Source: Bacteroidia bacterium
Lineage (GTDB): Bacteria; Bacteroidota; Bacteroidia; Flavobacteriales_D; Sanyastnellaceae
DNA length: 64,000 nucleotides
Reading direction: 5' to 3'
Assembly: GCA_030427925.1 (NCBI GenBank)
Contig: JAUICJ010000012.1
Location: 1 to 64,000, forward strand
Shown: one piece after another, positions 26,387-35,782 of the stretch
Layout of the letters: every line of letters begins with the position of its first letter
Numbering within the stretch: position 1 is the stretch's first letter
Notes under the pieces: generated by a model
The model's database searches: none
Told to the model about the DNA's origin: nothing
Seen by the model: only the letters and a program-made list of their open reading frames with translations
Made by a program: the position numbers and the translations under genes

Positions 26387-28771
26387 ATGAGGACACCTGC
26401 AAAGCGCCCACTGCTTTTCATTGCGCTGCTTTTTCTTTTGTCAAAGTCGTTCGGGCAAATGAGTGGCTACACGGTAAGTGGCGTGCTGCGGGATGGTCGC
26501 AGCGGAGAAACCTTGTTGGGGGCGACGGTGTGGTGCGATGACTTGGCAACGGGGGTGTCTACCAACAACTTTGGCTTTTACTCGTTGACGCTGCCAGAAG
26601 GCCAGCACGAGTTGACGTTCAGCTTCATCGGGTACCAACCGAAGCAGCACACCGTCAATGGAACAAAGCGGTTGGACGTCAAGTTGAACGCAGGAGTCGC
26701 TTTGGGCGAGGCGGTGGTGGCCACGGGGGCTGCTCGGAAGCTCGAGGAGCAAGTCCAAATGTCGCGCATCGAAGTGCCCATCGACCAGATCCGCGCCCTT
26801 CCCGCCATTGGAGGCGAGGTCGACCTGCTCAAGGCGCTCCAATGGCTCCCCGGCGTGCAGTCCGGTGGCGAAGGGACCACGGGCCTGTACGTCCGCGGCG
26901 GCAGCCCCGACCAAAACCTCATGCTGCTCGACGGCGTCCCGCTTTACAACGTGAACCACCTGTTTGGCTTTTTCAGCGTGTTCAATGCCGATGCCGTCAA
27001 GTCGATGTCCCTGACGAAGGGCGGCTTTCCGGCGCGGTTTGGCGGACGCCTCAGCTCCATCCTCGAAGTGAACCTGAAGGACGGCCACATGAGCGAATAC
27101 CACATCGACGGCACGGTTTCCCTCATCGCCAGCAAGGTGACCGTGGAGGGGCCGCTCGTGAAGGACAAAGCCAGCTTCATGCTGAGCGGGCGGCGCACGT
27201 ACATCGACTTGCTGGCGAAACCGCTGATTTGGGCGCTCAACGCGACGAGCGATGGCTTCCGAACTGACCCGGCCTACTTTTTTCAGGACTTCAATGGCAA
27301 GATCCACTGGCGCTTGGGCGAACGGGATCGCTTGTACTTCAGCGCGTTCAACAGCCTCGATGACTTCGGCATCGCCACCTCCGACCGCACGACCGAGGAC
27401 AACGGTGACTACACGGAAACCCAGGCGGATTTGGGCCTTGACTGGCGCAACGCCATCCAAGCCATCCGCTGGGCGCACGAATGGGGACCGCGGCTGTTTT
27501 CCAACACGACCTTGCTGCGCACCCGCTACCGCTTCAACACGGGGGCCGAGTTGGGAGAGGAGCGCTCGGAGGGCGGCAACGTCACTTCGGAGCGGTTTGC
27601 CGCCTTGTATCGCAGTGGCATCACGGACTTGGGCGCCCGACACGACTTCGAATTCACACCGCGGCCAGAGCACGTGGTGCGCTTCGGGGCGTCCTACACG
27701 CGCCACGCCTTCGAACCCGGCGCCACGTCCTTGCAGCTCGAGGCCTCGGAGGAGAACCGCCTCGATACCCTCCTCGGCTCGACGCCCATCGGTTCCAACG
27801 AGTGGTTCGCCTACGCCGAGGACGAATGGGAAATCGGGGAGCACGTGAAGGTGAACCTTGGGGCGCATGGGGCCGTGTTGGCAGTGGGAGGGGAGCGGTA
27901 TGCTTCGCTGCAACCGCGTTTGGCCTGCAGCTTCATCCTGCCTGACCGGTCGGCCATCAAGCTGTCGTTCGCCCAAATGGCGCAATTCGTGAACCTGCTC
28001 ACAAACGAGGGCCTGAGTTTGCCAACGGACCTTTGGGTGCCGTCCACCGAGCGGATCCGCCCGCAACAAAGCACGCAATATGCCGCGGGCTGGGCGCGCA
28101 CGTACGGGGATTGGGAAGTGTCGCTCGAGGGGTATTACAAGGACATGGACGGGCTGCTGAGTTACAAAGAAGGGGCGAGTTTCGTCTTTGGTTTGGAGTC
28201 GGATTGGCAGGATCAAGTCGTCCAAGGCGAAGGCCGTTCCTATGGATTTGAAGTGTTCGTGCAGCGCAAAGTGGGCGATACCAAAGGCTGGATCGGCTAC
28301 ACACTGAGTAAAACCGAACGCCGCTTCGATGACCTCAACAGCGGCCGGTGGTTTCCGTTCACGTACGACCGCCGCCACGACGTTTCGTTGGTCGTGACGC
28401 ACATGTTCGATGAGGCGTGGACGGGCTCGCTGGCTTGGGTGTTTGGCACGGGCCGGGCGCTTACCTTGCCCGAGTCGGTGTATACGACGTTCTTGCCTTC
28501 GACAACGTGGCCGCTGACCCTTGAGGTGGAAGTGCCGAGCGAACGGAACGCTTACCGGATGAGCCCGTATCACCGGTTGGATTTGTCCATGACTCGCACG
28601 CTGGTGGGAGACAAAGGTTCGCGCCAACTCGTGTTGAGCATCTACAACGCCTACAACAACTTGAATCCGTTTTTTGCCCAAACCTCCGTTCAAGACGACG
28701 GCACACCGGTCATCCGCGAATACGGCATCTTCCCCATCATTCCCTCGGTCTCATGGCGCGTTACCTTCTGA
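26387..28771 (+). CDS. TonB-dependent outer-membrane receptor with carboxypeptidase-regulatory-like domain
   Basis: A 794-residue outer-membrane transporter. Signal peptide 1-23, a CarboxypepD-reg-like domain at about 27-105 (YTVSGVLRDGRSGETLLGATVW), a plug at about 115-240 (GLYVRGGSPDQNLMLLDGVPLYN, then FPARFGGRLSSILEVNLKDG) and a beta-barrel ending in an aromatic residue (SWRVTF). The substrate is unknown. The downstream DUF4249 lipoprotein overlaps it by 19 nt; this pairing recurs in Bacteroidota and suggests a receptor plus surface lipoprotein unit. Confidence 0.93.
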   Translation: MRTPAKRPLLFIALLFLLSKSFGQMSGYTVSGVLRDGRSGETLLGATVWCDDLATGVSTNNFGFYSLTLPEGQHELTFSFIGYQPKQHTVNGTKRLDVKLNAGVALGEAVVATGAARKLEEQVQMSRIEVPIDQIRALPAIGGEVDLLKALQWLPGVQSGGEGTTGLYVRGGSPDQNLMLLDGVPLYNVNHLFGFFSVFNADAVKSMSLTKGGFPARFGGRLSSILEVNLKDGHMSEYHIDGTVSLIASKVTVEGPLVKDKASFMLSGRRTYIDLLAKPLIWALNATSDGFRTDPAYFFQDFNGKIHWRLGERDRLYFSAFNSLDDFGIATSDRTTEDNGDYTETQADLGLDWRNAIQAIRWAHEWGPRLFSNTTLLRTRYRFNTGAELGEERSEGGNVTSERFAALYRSGITDLGARHDFEFTPRPEHVVRFGASYTRHAFEPGATSLQLEASEENRLDTLLGSTPIGSNEWFAYAEDEWEIGEHVKVNLGAHGAVLAVGGERYASLQPRLACSFILPDRSAIKLSFAQMAQFVNLLTNEGLSLPTDLWVPSTERIRPQQSTQYAAGWARTYGDWEVSLEGYYKDMDGLLSYKEGASFVFGLESDWQDQVVQGEGRSYGFEVFVQRKVGDTKGWIGYTLSKTERRFDDLNSGRWFPFTYDRRHDVSLVVTHMFDEAWTGSLAWVFGTGRALTLPESVYTTFLPSTTWPLTLEVEVPSERNAYRMSPYHRLDLSMTRTLVGDKGSRQLVLSIYNAYNNLNPFFAQTSVQDDGTPVIREYGIFPIIPSVSWRVTF

Positions 28772-29649
28772 TTTTCATTGCGGTGGCAGCCGCTTCCGGT
28801 TGCGGGAAACTCCGCGAGGGCGTGGTTCGGGAGATCGAATTTCCGGAACACGAGCCGAGCCTTGCGGTCACGGCCATCCTGACGGAGGGCGCACCCGAGC
28901 TGCCCATCTCAGCATTCCAATCGGCGGGCATCCTCGACAGCGCAGGCAGCCAGCCCGCGCAGGACGCCGTGGTGATGGTGGAGGGCGGCGGCGTGGCGTT
29001 CGCATGGAACGGTTCCGAAGGCGTGCTGGAACTGCAACGCGATTCGGGATGGCAGTGGGCAAGCGGTGCCGAGTTGCAGCTGGTCGGGGAGGCGCCGGAT
29101 TTGGCTGTGGTGAGTGCGCGCGCCGTGGTGCCCCCGCATCCGGAAGCTGCGGTAACGGAAGTCCTTGGCGCTGACACGGCATCGGACCCCTGGTTCGGAG
29201 AACCCACCGTCGTGGATCGCATCGCGTTCTCGGTGACGAACCACCCGGGGGTGCGCGACACGTACCTGGTTCTGTTGGAACAGCGCGAAACGGAGTTCGG
29301 CGATTCGTGGGGGGCCATGTGGGGCGACGCGGACATCGCCACGGCAGAGCGGACCGAATACGGTTGGGTGACGGGCGGCTACTTCATCGACGACCTGGGA
29401 CTGGATGAAACGCCGCTTGATGACTTCGTTTTCGAGCGCATCCGCTGGGATTTGGAGGCGGAGCAGCTTCCGCGGCGGGTACGTGTGCAGGCCCTGTCGA
29501 CGGAATTGTTCAAGCATTACCAGTCGCTTGAGGCGTATTTCGCGGCGTTGGACAATCCGTTCGCGGAGCCGGCCTCGGTGTACGGCAACGTGGAAGGCGG
29601 CTTTGGGGTGCTGGGGCTGGTGCGCGAGGAGGTGTTCGTGTTCGAGTGA
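28753..29649 (+). CDS. DUF4249 family lipoprotein
   Basis: A 298-residue predicted lipoprotein (lipobox ASGC, Cys17) with the DUF4249 pattern: an early [12 protein letters not shown] strand, a beta-sandwich-like middle and the diagnostic C-terminal block with [20 protein letters not shown] and VEGGFGVLG. It overlaps the TonB receptor gene by 19 nt, which implies co-translation. Probably a surface or periplasmic accessory of the receptor; ligand unknown. Confidence 0.9.
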   Translation: MARYLLIFIAVAAASGCGKLREGVVREIEFPEHEPSLAVTAILTEGAPELPISAFQSAGILDSAGSQPAQDAVVMVEGGGVAFAWNGSEGVLELQRDSGWQWASGAELQLVGEAPDLAVVSARAVVPPHPEAAVTEVLGADTASDPWFGEPTVVDRIAFSVTNHPGVRDTYLVLLEQRETEFGDSWGAMWGDADIATAERTEYGWVTGGYFIDDLGLDETPLDDFVFERIRWDLEAEQLPRRVRVQALSTELFKHYQSLEAYFAALDNPFAEPASVYGNVEGGFGVLGLVREEVFVFE

Positions 29650-29683
29650 GGAACCACTTGCCGCGCTCGCTTGTTTCGTAGGC

Positions 29684-31147
29684 ATGTGGGACGTGGTTTG
29701 GTACAAACGGGATTTGCGGTTGCGCGATCACGTGCCGTTGCAGCGGGCGCTGGCTTGCGGGCGGCACGTGGTGCTGGTGCACCTTTTCGAACCGGAGGAT
29801 TTGGCCCACCCGACCACGAGCAACCGCCACCTGCGGTTCCGATGGGAGTCGTGGAAGTCCTTGGAGGGGGAGGTAGCTGCGTTGGGCTGGCCGGTGCAGG
29901 TGGCGACGGGTGTGTGCGGAGCGGTGGAGTGGCTGGAGGCGGTGCATCAGAGGGAGGGCATTCGGACCTTGTGGAGCCACGAGGAGACGGGGTTGCGGCA
30001 CACGTTCGATCGGGATCGGGCCGTGCGGCGTTGGTGCCGAGCGAACGGGGTGAACTGGGTGGAAGTGGAGCAGCAAGCGGTGGTCCGGGGATTGAAGAAC
30101 CGGGAGGATTGGGCGGATCGTTGGCACCGGGTCATGGGGGAGGCGGTGGCGTTGCCCGAGTTGGGGCCGGATTTGGAGCGGGTGCCATTCGAGGGCGAGG
30201 GGTTGGAGGCGCCGCCGAAGGTGACCCACGGAAACGATCCGGGGGGCGAGGGGCCGTTTCAGCCAGGGGGCGAGGCGGAAGCGCATCGGTACGTAAAGTC
30301 GTTCTTCGAGGGACGGGTCAAGGGATACCGCAGGCGAATCGGGGAACCGGCGGCCAGTCGGCGAACGAGCAGCCGGTTGAGTCCGTATTTGGCCTGGGGC
30401 TGCATCAGCATGCGGCAGGTCTACCACGCGTTTCAACGGGCTCCGCAGCAGGGCGTTGTGAACGACCTGCGTGCGTTCGGCAGCCGCCTTCGTTGGCAAG
30501 GGCATTTCATCCAAAAATTCGAATCCGAAGACCGGATGGAATTCGAACCGGTCAACCGGGCCTACTTGGAAATGGAGCATGCGGGAACTCCGGAGACCTT
30601 GAAAGCATGGAAAGAAGGCCAAACCGGGTTTCCGCTAGTAGACGCTTGCATGCGCTGTGTCGTGGCCACGGGTTACCTGAATTTCCGCATGCGCGCGATG
30701 CTCGTCAGTTTCCTCACGCACCACCTCGACCACCCGTGGGATGCTGGCGTGGAGCACCTCGCCCGGTGTTTCCTAGATTTTGAGCCAGGCATTCACTACG
30801 CTCAATTCCAAATGCAAGCCGCCGTGACGGGCATCAACACGATCCGCATCTACAACCCCGTGAAGCAGGGCTTGGAGCGCGATCCCGAGGGGGCGTTTGT
30901 GAGGCAATGGGTGCCCGAACTCGCTCACTTGAAAGCGCCCGAAATTCACCATCCGTGGACGATTCCTCCGCTGCAACGGATATGGGATGGCGATGTGAAC
31001 GGTTACCCCGAACCGGTGGTCGACTTGGAGCAAGCCGGTCGCTCAGCTCGTGAAAAGCTATGGGCTTATCGGAAACGGCTCGAAGTGAAAGACGAGGCCA
31101 CACGGATTTTAGCCACCCACGTGGCCCGGTCTACGAAAGGCCGTTGA
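29684..31147 (+). CDS. Cryptochrome/photolyase family protein
   Basis: A 487-residue FAD flavoprotein of the class I photolyase/cryptochrome family. It has an N-terminal alpha/beta antenna-binding domain ([19 protein letters not shown]) and a helical FAD domain with [47 protein letters not shown] and ITGI-like [17 protein letters not shown]. The family repairs UV-induced pyrimidine dimers using blue light or acts as a photoreceptor; the sequence alone does not decide which. The start at the ATG giving [10 protein letters not shown] was chosen because the longer frame overlaps the DUF4249 gene. The 3' end overlaps fhs tail to tail by 17 nt. Confidence 0.92.
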   Translation: MWDVVWYKRDLRLRDHVPLQRALACGRHVVLVHLFEPEDLAHPTTSNRHLRFRWESWKSLEGEVAALGWPVQVATGVCGAVEWLEAVHQREGIRTLWSHEETGLRHTFDRDRAVRRWCRANGVNWVEVEQQAVVRGLKNREDWADRWHRVMGEAVALPELGPDLERVPFEGEGLEAPPKVTHGNDPGGEGPFQPGGEAEAHRYVKSFFEGRVKGYRRRIGEPAASRRTSSRLSPYLAWGCISMRQVYHAFQRAPQQGVVNDLRAFGSRLRWQGHFIQKFESEDRMEFEPVNRAYLEMEHAGTPETLKAWKEGQTGFPLVDACMRCVVATGYLNFRMRAMLVSFLTHHLDHPWDAGVEHLARCFLDFEPGIHYAQFQMQAAVTGINTIRIYNPVKQGLERDPEGAFVRQWVPELAHLKAPEIHHPWTIPPLQRIWDGDVNGYPEPVVDLEQAGRSAREKLWAYRKRLEVKDEATRILATHVARSTKGR

Positions 31148-32792
31148 TGGTACCATCGCGGTCGATGGTCATGCCCTCTGCCGCGGGCACCGCGGGCAAG
31201 CCCGGCATCCGCAACATCGCCCCCGTGATCGGGATGACGAATCCCGCCCCTGCGGCCACTTCGAACTCGCGCACCGTGATGTGAAATCCAGATGGCCGGC
31301 CAAGGAGCCGCTCGTTGTCGGAAAGGGATTTTTGGGTCTTCGCCATGCAGACGGGCAGGTTCCCGAAGCCGAGTTCTTCGAATCGCGCGAGCTGCGCGCG
31401 GGCTGTGTCCGTGAGATGAACGCCATCCGCACCGTAGATGCTCGTGGCGATGCGCTCGATTTTTTCGGTAAGGGGTTGGTCCAAATCATAGGTGAACCGC
31501 AAGTCCGGCGCCTCCGACGGCATCGCATCCACCACGGCCTGAGCCAAGTCCGCCACGCCGGCGCCCCCTTTGGCCCACCCCTCGCTCAGTACGCAGCGAA
31601 CGCCCTTTGCCGCGCACGCCTCGAAAATCACCGCGCGCTCCTCCTCGATATCCGTGTGGAACGCGTTCAACGCCACCACAACGGGCACGCCAAACCCCTG
31701 CAGGTTCTCGATGTGCTTCTCGAGGTTCGGCAATCCACGGCGCACCGCATCCACGTCCGGGCCGAGGTTGGTTTTGCCACTTCCATGGTACTTCAAGGCC
31801 TTGACCGTCGCCACGCACACGGCAGCGCGTGGTGCAATTCCACCCGCCCGCATCTTGATGTTCATGAACTTCTCCGCACCCAAGTCGGCTCCGAATCCGG
31901 CTTCCGTCACCACATAGTCCGCATAGCTCATGGCCATTTTCGTGGCGATGAGGCTGTTCGTGCCTTGGGCGATGTTCGCAAAGGGCCCTCCGTGGATGAT
32001 GGCCGGAGTGCCTTCGAGGGTTTGGACGAGGTTTGGTTGGATGGCTTCCTTCATCAAAATGGCCATCGCTGCAGAGCCCTTCATGGCTTCAGCAAACACC
32101 GGCTGTTTTTCCCGCGTGTCGCCGAGGTAGATCCGGTCCATTCGCGCTTGCAAATCGGCGAGGTCCTTCGACATGCACAGGATGGCCATGATTTCCGAGG
32201 CGGCGGTTATGTTGAACCCGGTTTCCCGCATGAATCCGCCATTCTTACCCCCCAAACCGCTCACGATGCTGCGCAGTGCCCGGTCGTTCATGTCCATGAC
32301 GCGCTTCCACGTGACTGTGCGCGGATCGAGTCCCACGTTGTACTTCCGACCTTGGATGTTGTTGTCGATGAGTGCCGCAAGCAGGTTGTTCGCTTTTTCC
32401 ACGGCAGCAAAATCCCCCGTGAAATGCAGGTTGATGTCTTCCATCGGAATGACCTGCGTGTGGCCTCCACCGGCTGCACCTCCTTTCATGCCAAAAACCG
32501 GCCCCAGAGAAGGCTCCCGCAACGCCACTGCCGCCTTCTTTCCCAGGTGGCTCAGCCCATCGGCCAAGCCCACGCTCACCGTCGTTTTTCCTTCGCCCGA
32601 CGGGGTGGGGCTGATGGCCGTAACCAAGATGAGCCGCGACTCCGCAATCCGCTCTTCGCGAAGGAGGTGGAGCGGAAGCTTCGCCTTGGTGTGCCCAAAC
32701 GGGATGACGTCCGCAGCCGCGATGCCCAAGCGTTCGGCGATTTCAGTGATGGGGCGGGGCGTGACGCCCCGAGCGATTTCGATGTAGGTCAT
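31131..32792 (-). CDS. fhs: Formate-tetrahydrofolate ligase
   Basis: Makes 10-formyl-tetrahydrofolate from formate, ATP and THF in cytoplasmic one-carbon metabolism. The 553-residue protein carries the ATP-binding loop [10 protein letters not shown] (62-71), [31 protein letters not shown] and the C-terminal [10 protein letters not shown] motif. Length matches the family. The start at 32792 (MTYIEIARG) was chosen because the N-terminal extension in the longer frame is unlike the family. A TACATTCG box lies about 18 nt before it. Convergent overlap with the photolyase gene. Confidence 0.97.
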   Translation of the reverse strand: MTYIEIARGVTPRPITEIAERLGIAAADVIPFGHTKAKLPLHLLREERIAESRLILVTAISPTPSGEGKTTVSVGLADGLSHLGKKAAVALREPSLGPVFGMKGGAAGGGHTQVIPMEDINLHFTGDFAAVEKANNLLAALIDNNIQGRKYNVGLDPRTVTWKRVMDMNDRALRSIVSGLGGKNGGFMRETGFNITAASEIMAILCMSKDLADLQARMDRIYLGDTREKQPVFAEAMKGSAAMAILMKEAIQPNLVQTLEGTPAIIHGGPFANIAQGTNSLIATKMAMSYADYVVTEAGFGADLGAEKFMNIKMRAGGIAPRAAVCVATVKALKYHGSGKTNLGPDVDAVRRGLPNLEKHIENLQGFGVPVVVALNAFHTDIEEERAVIFEACAAKGVRCVLSEGWAKGGAGVADLAQAVVDAMPSEAPDLRFTYDLDQPLTEKIERIATSIYGADGVHLTDTARAQLARFEELGFGNLPVCMAKTQKSLSDNERLLGRPSGFHITVREFEVAAGAGFVIPITGAMLRMPGLPAVPAAEGMTIDRDGTINGLS

Positions 32793-32880
32793 TGCGTTGA
32801 AATTCGGACGCGAATGTAAGCATGCGCAACCTTTAACATCGATTGGACGATGCCGCACAATCAGACCTTGATAAGGAGTG

Positions 32881-32888
32881 TAATTTTG
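32881..32888 (+). promoter_or_regulatory. -7 box TAATTTTG just before lemA
   Basis: Exact TAnnTTTG match ending 4 nt before the ATG at 32893. Confidence 0.5.
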
Positions 32889-32892
32889 GGGC

Positions 32893-33480
32893 ATGATGAA
32901 ACACCTGAAGTGGATCGTACCGGTGGCCTTGGTGGCCCTGATCCTCGGCAATGCAGCGGGCGCTTACAACAAATTCGTAGACGGTGACGTCCTGGTTGAT
33001 CAGGAATGGTCGCAGGTTGAAACGCAATACCAGCGCCGCTTTGACTTGATTCCAAATTTGGTCCAAACGGTGAAGGGAGTGGCCGATTTCGAACAGGGAA
33101 CCCTTGTTGCAGTCACGGAAGCCCGGGCCGCGGCCTTGGGGGCGATGAAGCAGGTTTCCCAAACCGGCGATGTCGCGTCGTTCGAACGTTCGAACATGGT
33201 CTTCGGTTCGGCCTTGAGGGGCTTGATGGGCTATGCCGAAAACTACCCCGAACTCAAAGCAAACAAGAGTTTTCAGGACCTGCAAGTCCAACTCGAAGGA
33301 ACGGAAAATCGCATCACCACGGCGCGCACGCGCTACAACGAGGCGGTAGCGTCCTACAACCGAAGCATCCGCCGATTCCCTGGTCGCCTTTGGGCAGCCG
33401 CCTTCGGTTTCGAGCCGCGTGATGCATTCGAAGCGGCAGCGGGCGCTGAGTCCGCGCCGAAAGTGGACTTTGGTTCATGA
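32893..33480 (+). CDS. lemA: LemA family protein
   Basis: A 195-residue membrane-anchored helical protein: one N-terminal transmembrane segment (about 7-23), then long helices with the family signature QRRFDLIPNLVQTVKG and a C-terminal YNEAVASYNRSIRRFPG block. LemA function is not settled. It is the first of three overlapping genes with two TPM-domain proteins, the usual partners of LemA. ATGA overlap with the next gene. Confidence 0.95.
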   Translation: MMKHLKWIVPVALVALILGNAAGAYNKFVDGDVLVDQEWSQVETQYQRRFDLIPNLVQTVKGVADFEQGTLVAVTEARAAALGAMKQVSQTGDVASFERSNMVFGSALRGLMGYAENYPELKANKSFQDLQVQLEGTENRITTARTRYNEAVASYNRSIRRFPGRLWAAAFGFEPRDAFEAAAGAESAPKVDFGS

Positions 33481-33914
33481 GGCTAGGAACTCCCTTTTCG
33501 AAGAGCGACGAGCGCGCCTTGGTGCGGGCCATCGAAGCGGCGGAACTGCGAACTTCGGCAGAATTGCGCATCCACATTGAACGGCGATGCCCAGGTTATG
33601 AGTTGGACCGGGCGGCTGAGCTGTTCGAGGCGCTGTCGATGCATCGAACCGAGGCCCGCAATGGGGTCCTGATTTATTTGGCTTGGAAGGATCGGAAATT
33701 TGGCATCATCGGCGACTTGGGCATCCACCAGCATGTAGGGGATGTGTTTTGGGATGGCGTGTACGCTGAGGCCCGTTCTGCGCTGGGGCGTGGAGCGTGG
33801 GTGGAGGGCCTGCGGTTGGCGGTAGACGAGGCGGGCAAGGCCTTGAGTGCGCATTTTCCGAGACAATTGGACGATGTGAACGAATTGCCCGACGCAATCT
33901 CTTGGGGATGGTGA
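33477..33914 (+). CDS. TPM domain protein (short, cytoplasmic form)
   Basis: A 145-residue TPM-domain protein without signal peptide. It shows the TPM core: AIEAAELRTSAELRIHIERRC, NGVLIYLAWKDRKFGIIGDLGIHQHVG, then a helical end. TPM domains in plants have been linked to acid phosphatase activity and photosystem repair; the bacterial role is unclear. Second gene of the lemA operon, overlapping lemA by ATGA and the next gene by 7 nt. Confidence 0.92.
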   Translation: MRLGTPFSKSDERALVRAIEAAELRTSAELRIHIERRCPGYELDRAAELFEALSMHRTEARNGVLIYLAWKDRKFGIIGDLGIHQHVGDVFWDGVYAEARSALGRGAWVEGLRLAVDEAGKALSAHFPRQLDDVNELPDAISWGW

Positions 33915-34738
33915 GGAACGCGCTCTTAACCTGCTTGGCTTTGGCGATTGCGGGGTGGGCAGTGGCCGTTCTGCCGGAAGGTTGCGTGCAGCCACCGGTG
34001 GACCGGGTGTTTGTCTATGATTTTGCAGGTCAAATCCCCGATCGCTATGAGGCCGAGCTCAATGCCCAGCTGCGCACGTTCACGGACACGACCTCCCACG
34101 TCATCGTCGTGGTGACGCACGCGGACTTTTGCGGTTTGGAACCCGCAGAGTTCGCTACGGAATTGGGGCAGGAGTGGGGCGTAGGCCGAGGCGATGAGGA
34201 CAACGGGGTCGTGGTGGCGATCCGCCCGCGCTCTGGAAGCCGTTCTGGAGCTTTGTTCATCGCTCCAGGCTATGGGTTGGAGGGCGCCATCCCAGACATC
34301 GTGGCGATGCGGGTCGTCCAGGAAATGTCCCCCGCACTGGGGCGCGGTGATTACGCTGCAGCACTTGAAATCGGAACGCGGGACTTGATGCATTTGGCAG
34401 CGGGTGAGTGGACGCAATCCGATTACTTGTCGGGCGGAAACGCCGATCTGGGAGCTTCATTGCTGGCGCTGTTTCTGTTTTTGTTGGTATTTTTCGGTTT
34501 GCCTGCCTTTGCGATTTATTCTTCCGTGCGGAGCATTCAGCGCAAGCAGGACCTGACGTGGGCGGCGGCGTGGTTGCTGTTTTGGGCGGCATCGCAACGT
34601 TCTTCAGGACGTTACCGCCATTTCCATTCGGGCAGTGGTCCATTTCGAGGCGGATCGGGTTTCGGAGGAGGCGGTGGCGGTTTTGGTGGGTTTGGTGGAG
34701 GAGGGTTCGGCGGAGGCGGTGCAGGAGGGAGCTTTTAA
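33908..34738 (+). CDS. TPM domain membrane protein with glycine-rich tail (YgcG-like)
   Basis: A 276-residue protein: N-terminal signal/anchor (residues 1-22), a periplasmic TPM domain (VFVYDFAGQIPDRYEAELNAQL and DEDNGVVVAIRPRSG), a transmembrane region around 185-230, and a tail rich in Gly/Phe/Ser ending GGGGAGGSF. This layout is standard for YgcG-like partners of LemA. The start at 33908 overlaps the previous gene by 7 nt; the longer frame was rejected since it lies inside that gene. Confidence 0.92.
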   Translation: MVRNALLTCLALAIAGWAVAVLPEGCVQPPVDRVFVYDFAGQIPDRYEAELNAQLRTFTDTTSHVIVVVTHADFCGLEPAEFATELGQEWGVGRGDEDNGVVVAIRPRSGSRSGALFIAPGYGLEGAIPDIVAMRVVQEMSPALGRGDYAAALEIGTRDLMHLAAGEWTQSDYLSGGNADLGASLLALFLFLLVFFGLPAFAIYSSVRSIQRKQDLTWAAAWLLFWAASQRSSGRYRHFHSGSGPFRGGSGFGGGGGGFGGFGGGGFGGGGAGGSF

Positions 34739-34755
34739 TTGCCGGGAAGTTCTGT

Positions 34756-34763
34756 TACCTTTG
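34756..34763 (+). promoter_or_regulatory. -7 box TACCTTTG upstream of DUF3825 gene
   Basis: Exact TAnnTTTG match, 66 nt before the ATG at 34830, implying a leader of about 55-60 nt. Confidence 0.5.
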
Positions 34764-34829
34764 GTCGAAACTTTTTTAGGTGCTCACTCGCGTGTGGGCT
34801 TGGTTAAATGTTTTTGAATTCATTGTGCG

Positions 34830-35753
34830 ATGAAGTTGTTTGATTTTGCATTTGTACCCAACTATCCTCAACCCTTAGAGCGCTTGGCCGACATGGCCAG
34901 GAAGGAACCTTGGGGCAGGAATTACCGCGTGTTGAAGAGTTATTTCAACCACATGTTCGAGCAGGTGCATGCCGAGGGCCGGATTGTGGAATCAAAGGAC
35001 GGGGCGTATTGCACCTTCAATACGGGGCTGACGAACTCCAATTTCGAGTCCATTTTTGCGGTGTTCGCTCGAAATGAGCGGGAGGATGCGCAGGATTGGT
35101 TTTTTCGGGGGTTCGGCATTCCGGGGATGAAAGGGCTCGGGGAATTGTTGAGCGACGAGTTCGAGGCCTTGCCCCATCGGCTGCAATTTGGGGGCGGACC
35201 GCAGACGTATTTCTATCCCGTGGACGCGGGTGAGCCGGCGTGCGATTGGGAAGGCATGTGCTTGGAGAACCTGCGGCGCATTCCTTCGGGACTGTTGATG
35301 GATGCGGTTGGTGGAAGGCTCGAGCTCCCCCAAACCGAAGGCATGGAACGCGAACACATGCTGGAGGTGTGGGAGCAGTTTCGGGCCGAAGTGGCTGAAC
35401 TTCCGAGCATTTTGGGCAAACTCGTGGAGGCGTGCGAGTGGGCCATGGAACAGACTTTGGATCGGTGCATCGTCGACTACAAGACAGCTGTTCCGCAATG
35501 GAATGCGCGGTTGAATGAGGTTCAGTTGCTCTTGCCTTTGGCCCTCACGAACCTGCGGGAGGTCGATGCGGCGGTGGCCGTTCGCAGGAACGATTCGGGA
35601 AATTGGGAAGCGGTGAATTTGCTGACCTTGGACATGGCGTACAACAACGCCCGCCTCATCGCTCGCCCCGAAGCTAGCTGGTTAGCAGATGGAACGCGCA
35701 TCGGCCGCAAGCCCCAACCAACGCGAGCCCATCGAGCCCATTTAACGACTTGA
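34830..35753 (+). CDS. DUF3825 domain protein
   Basis: A 307-residue cytoplasmic protein that appears to be almost entirely one DUF3825 domain. Recognisable blocks are WGRNYRVLKSYFNHMFEQ near the start, AYCTFNTGLTNSNFESIFAVF, and the C-terminal LLTLDMAYNNARLIARPEASWL. Some DUF3825 proteins occur in multidomain proteins with RNA-binding modules, which hints at RNA or nucleotide biology, but no catalytic site is visible and the function is unknown. The last ~20 residues (KPQPTRAHRAHLTT) are basic. It seems to be a single-gene unit. Confidence 0.75.
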   Translation: MKLFDFAFVPNYPQPLERLADMARKEPWGRNYRVLKSYFNHMFEQVHAEGRIVESKDGAYCTFNTGLTNSNFESIFAVFARNEREDAQDWFFRGFGIPGMKGLGELLSDEFEALPHRLQFGGGPQTYFYPVDAGEPACDWEGMCLENLRRIPSGLLMDAVGGRLELPQTEGMEREHMLEVWEQFRAEVAELPSILGKLVEACEWAMEQTLDRCIVDYKTAVPQWNARLNEVQLLLPLALTNLREVDAAVAVRRNDSGNWEAVNLLTLDMAYNNARLIARPEASWLADGTRIGRKPQPTRAHRAHLTT

Positions 35754-35782
35754 TTCCGTACCTTGTGGGGAAAGCATAAACT

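Noticed and set aside
26441-28693. 750-codon minus-strand open frame
   Set aside because: Antisense of the TonB receptor, Arg/His rich and without motifs.
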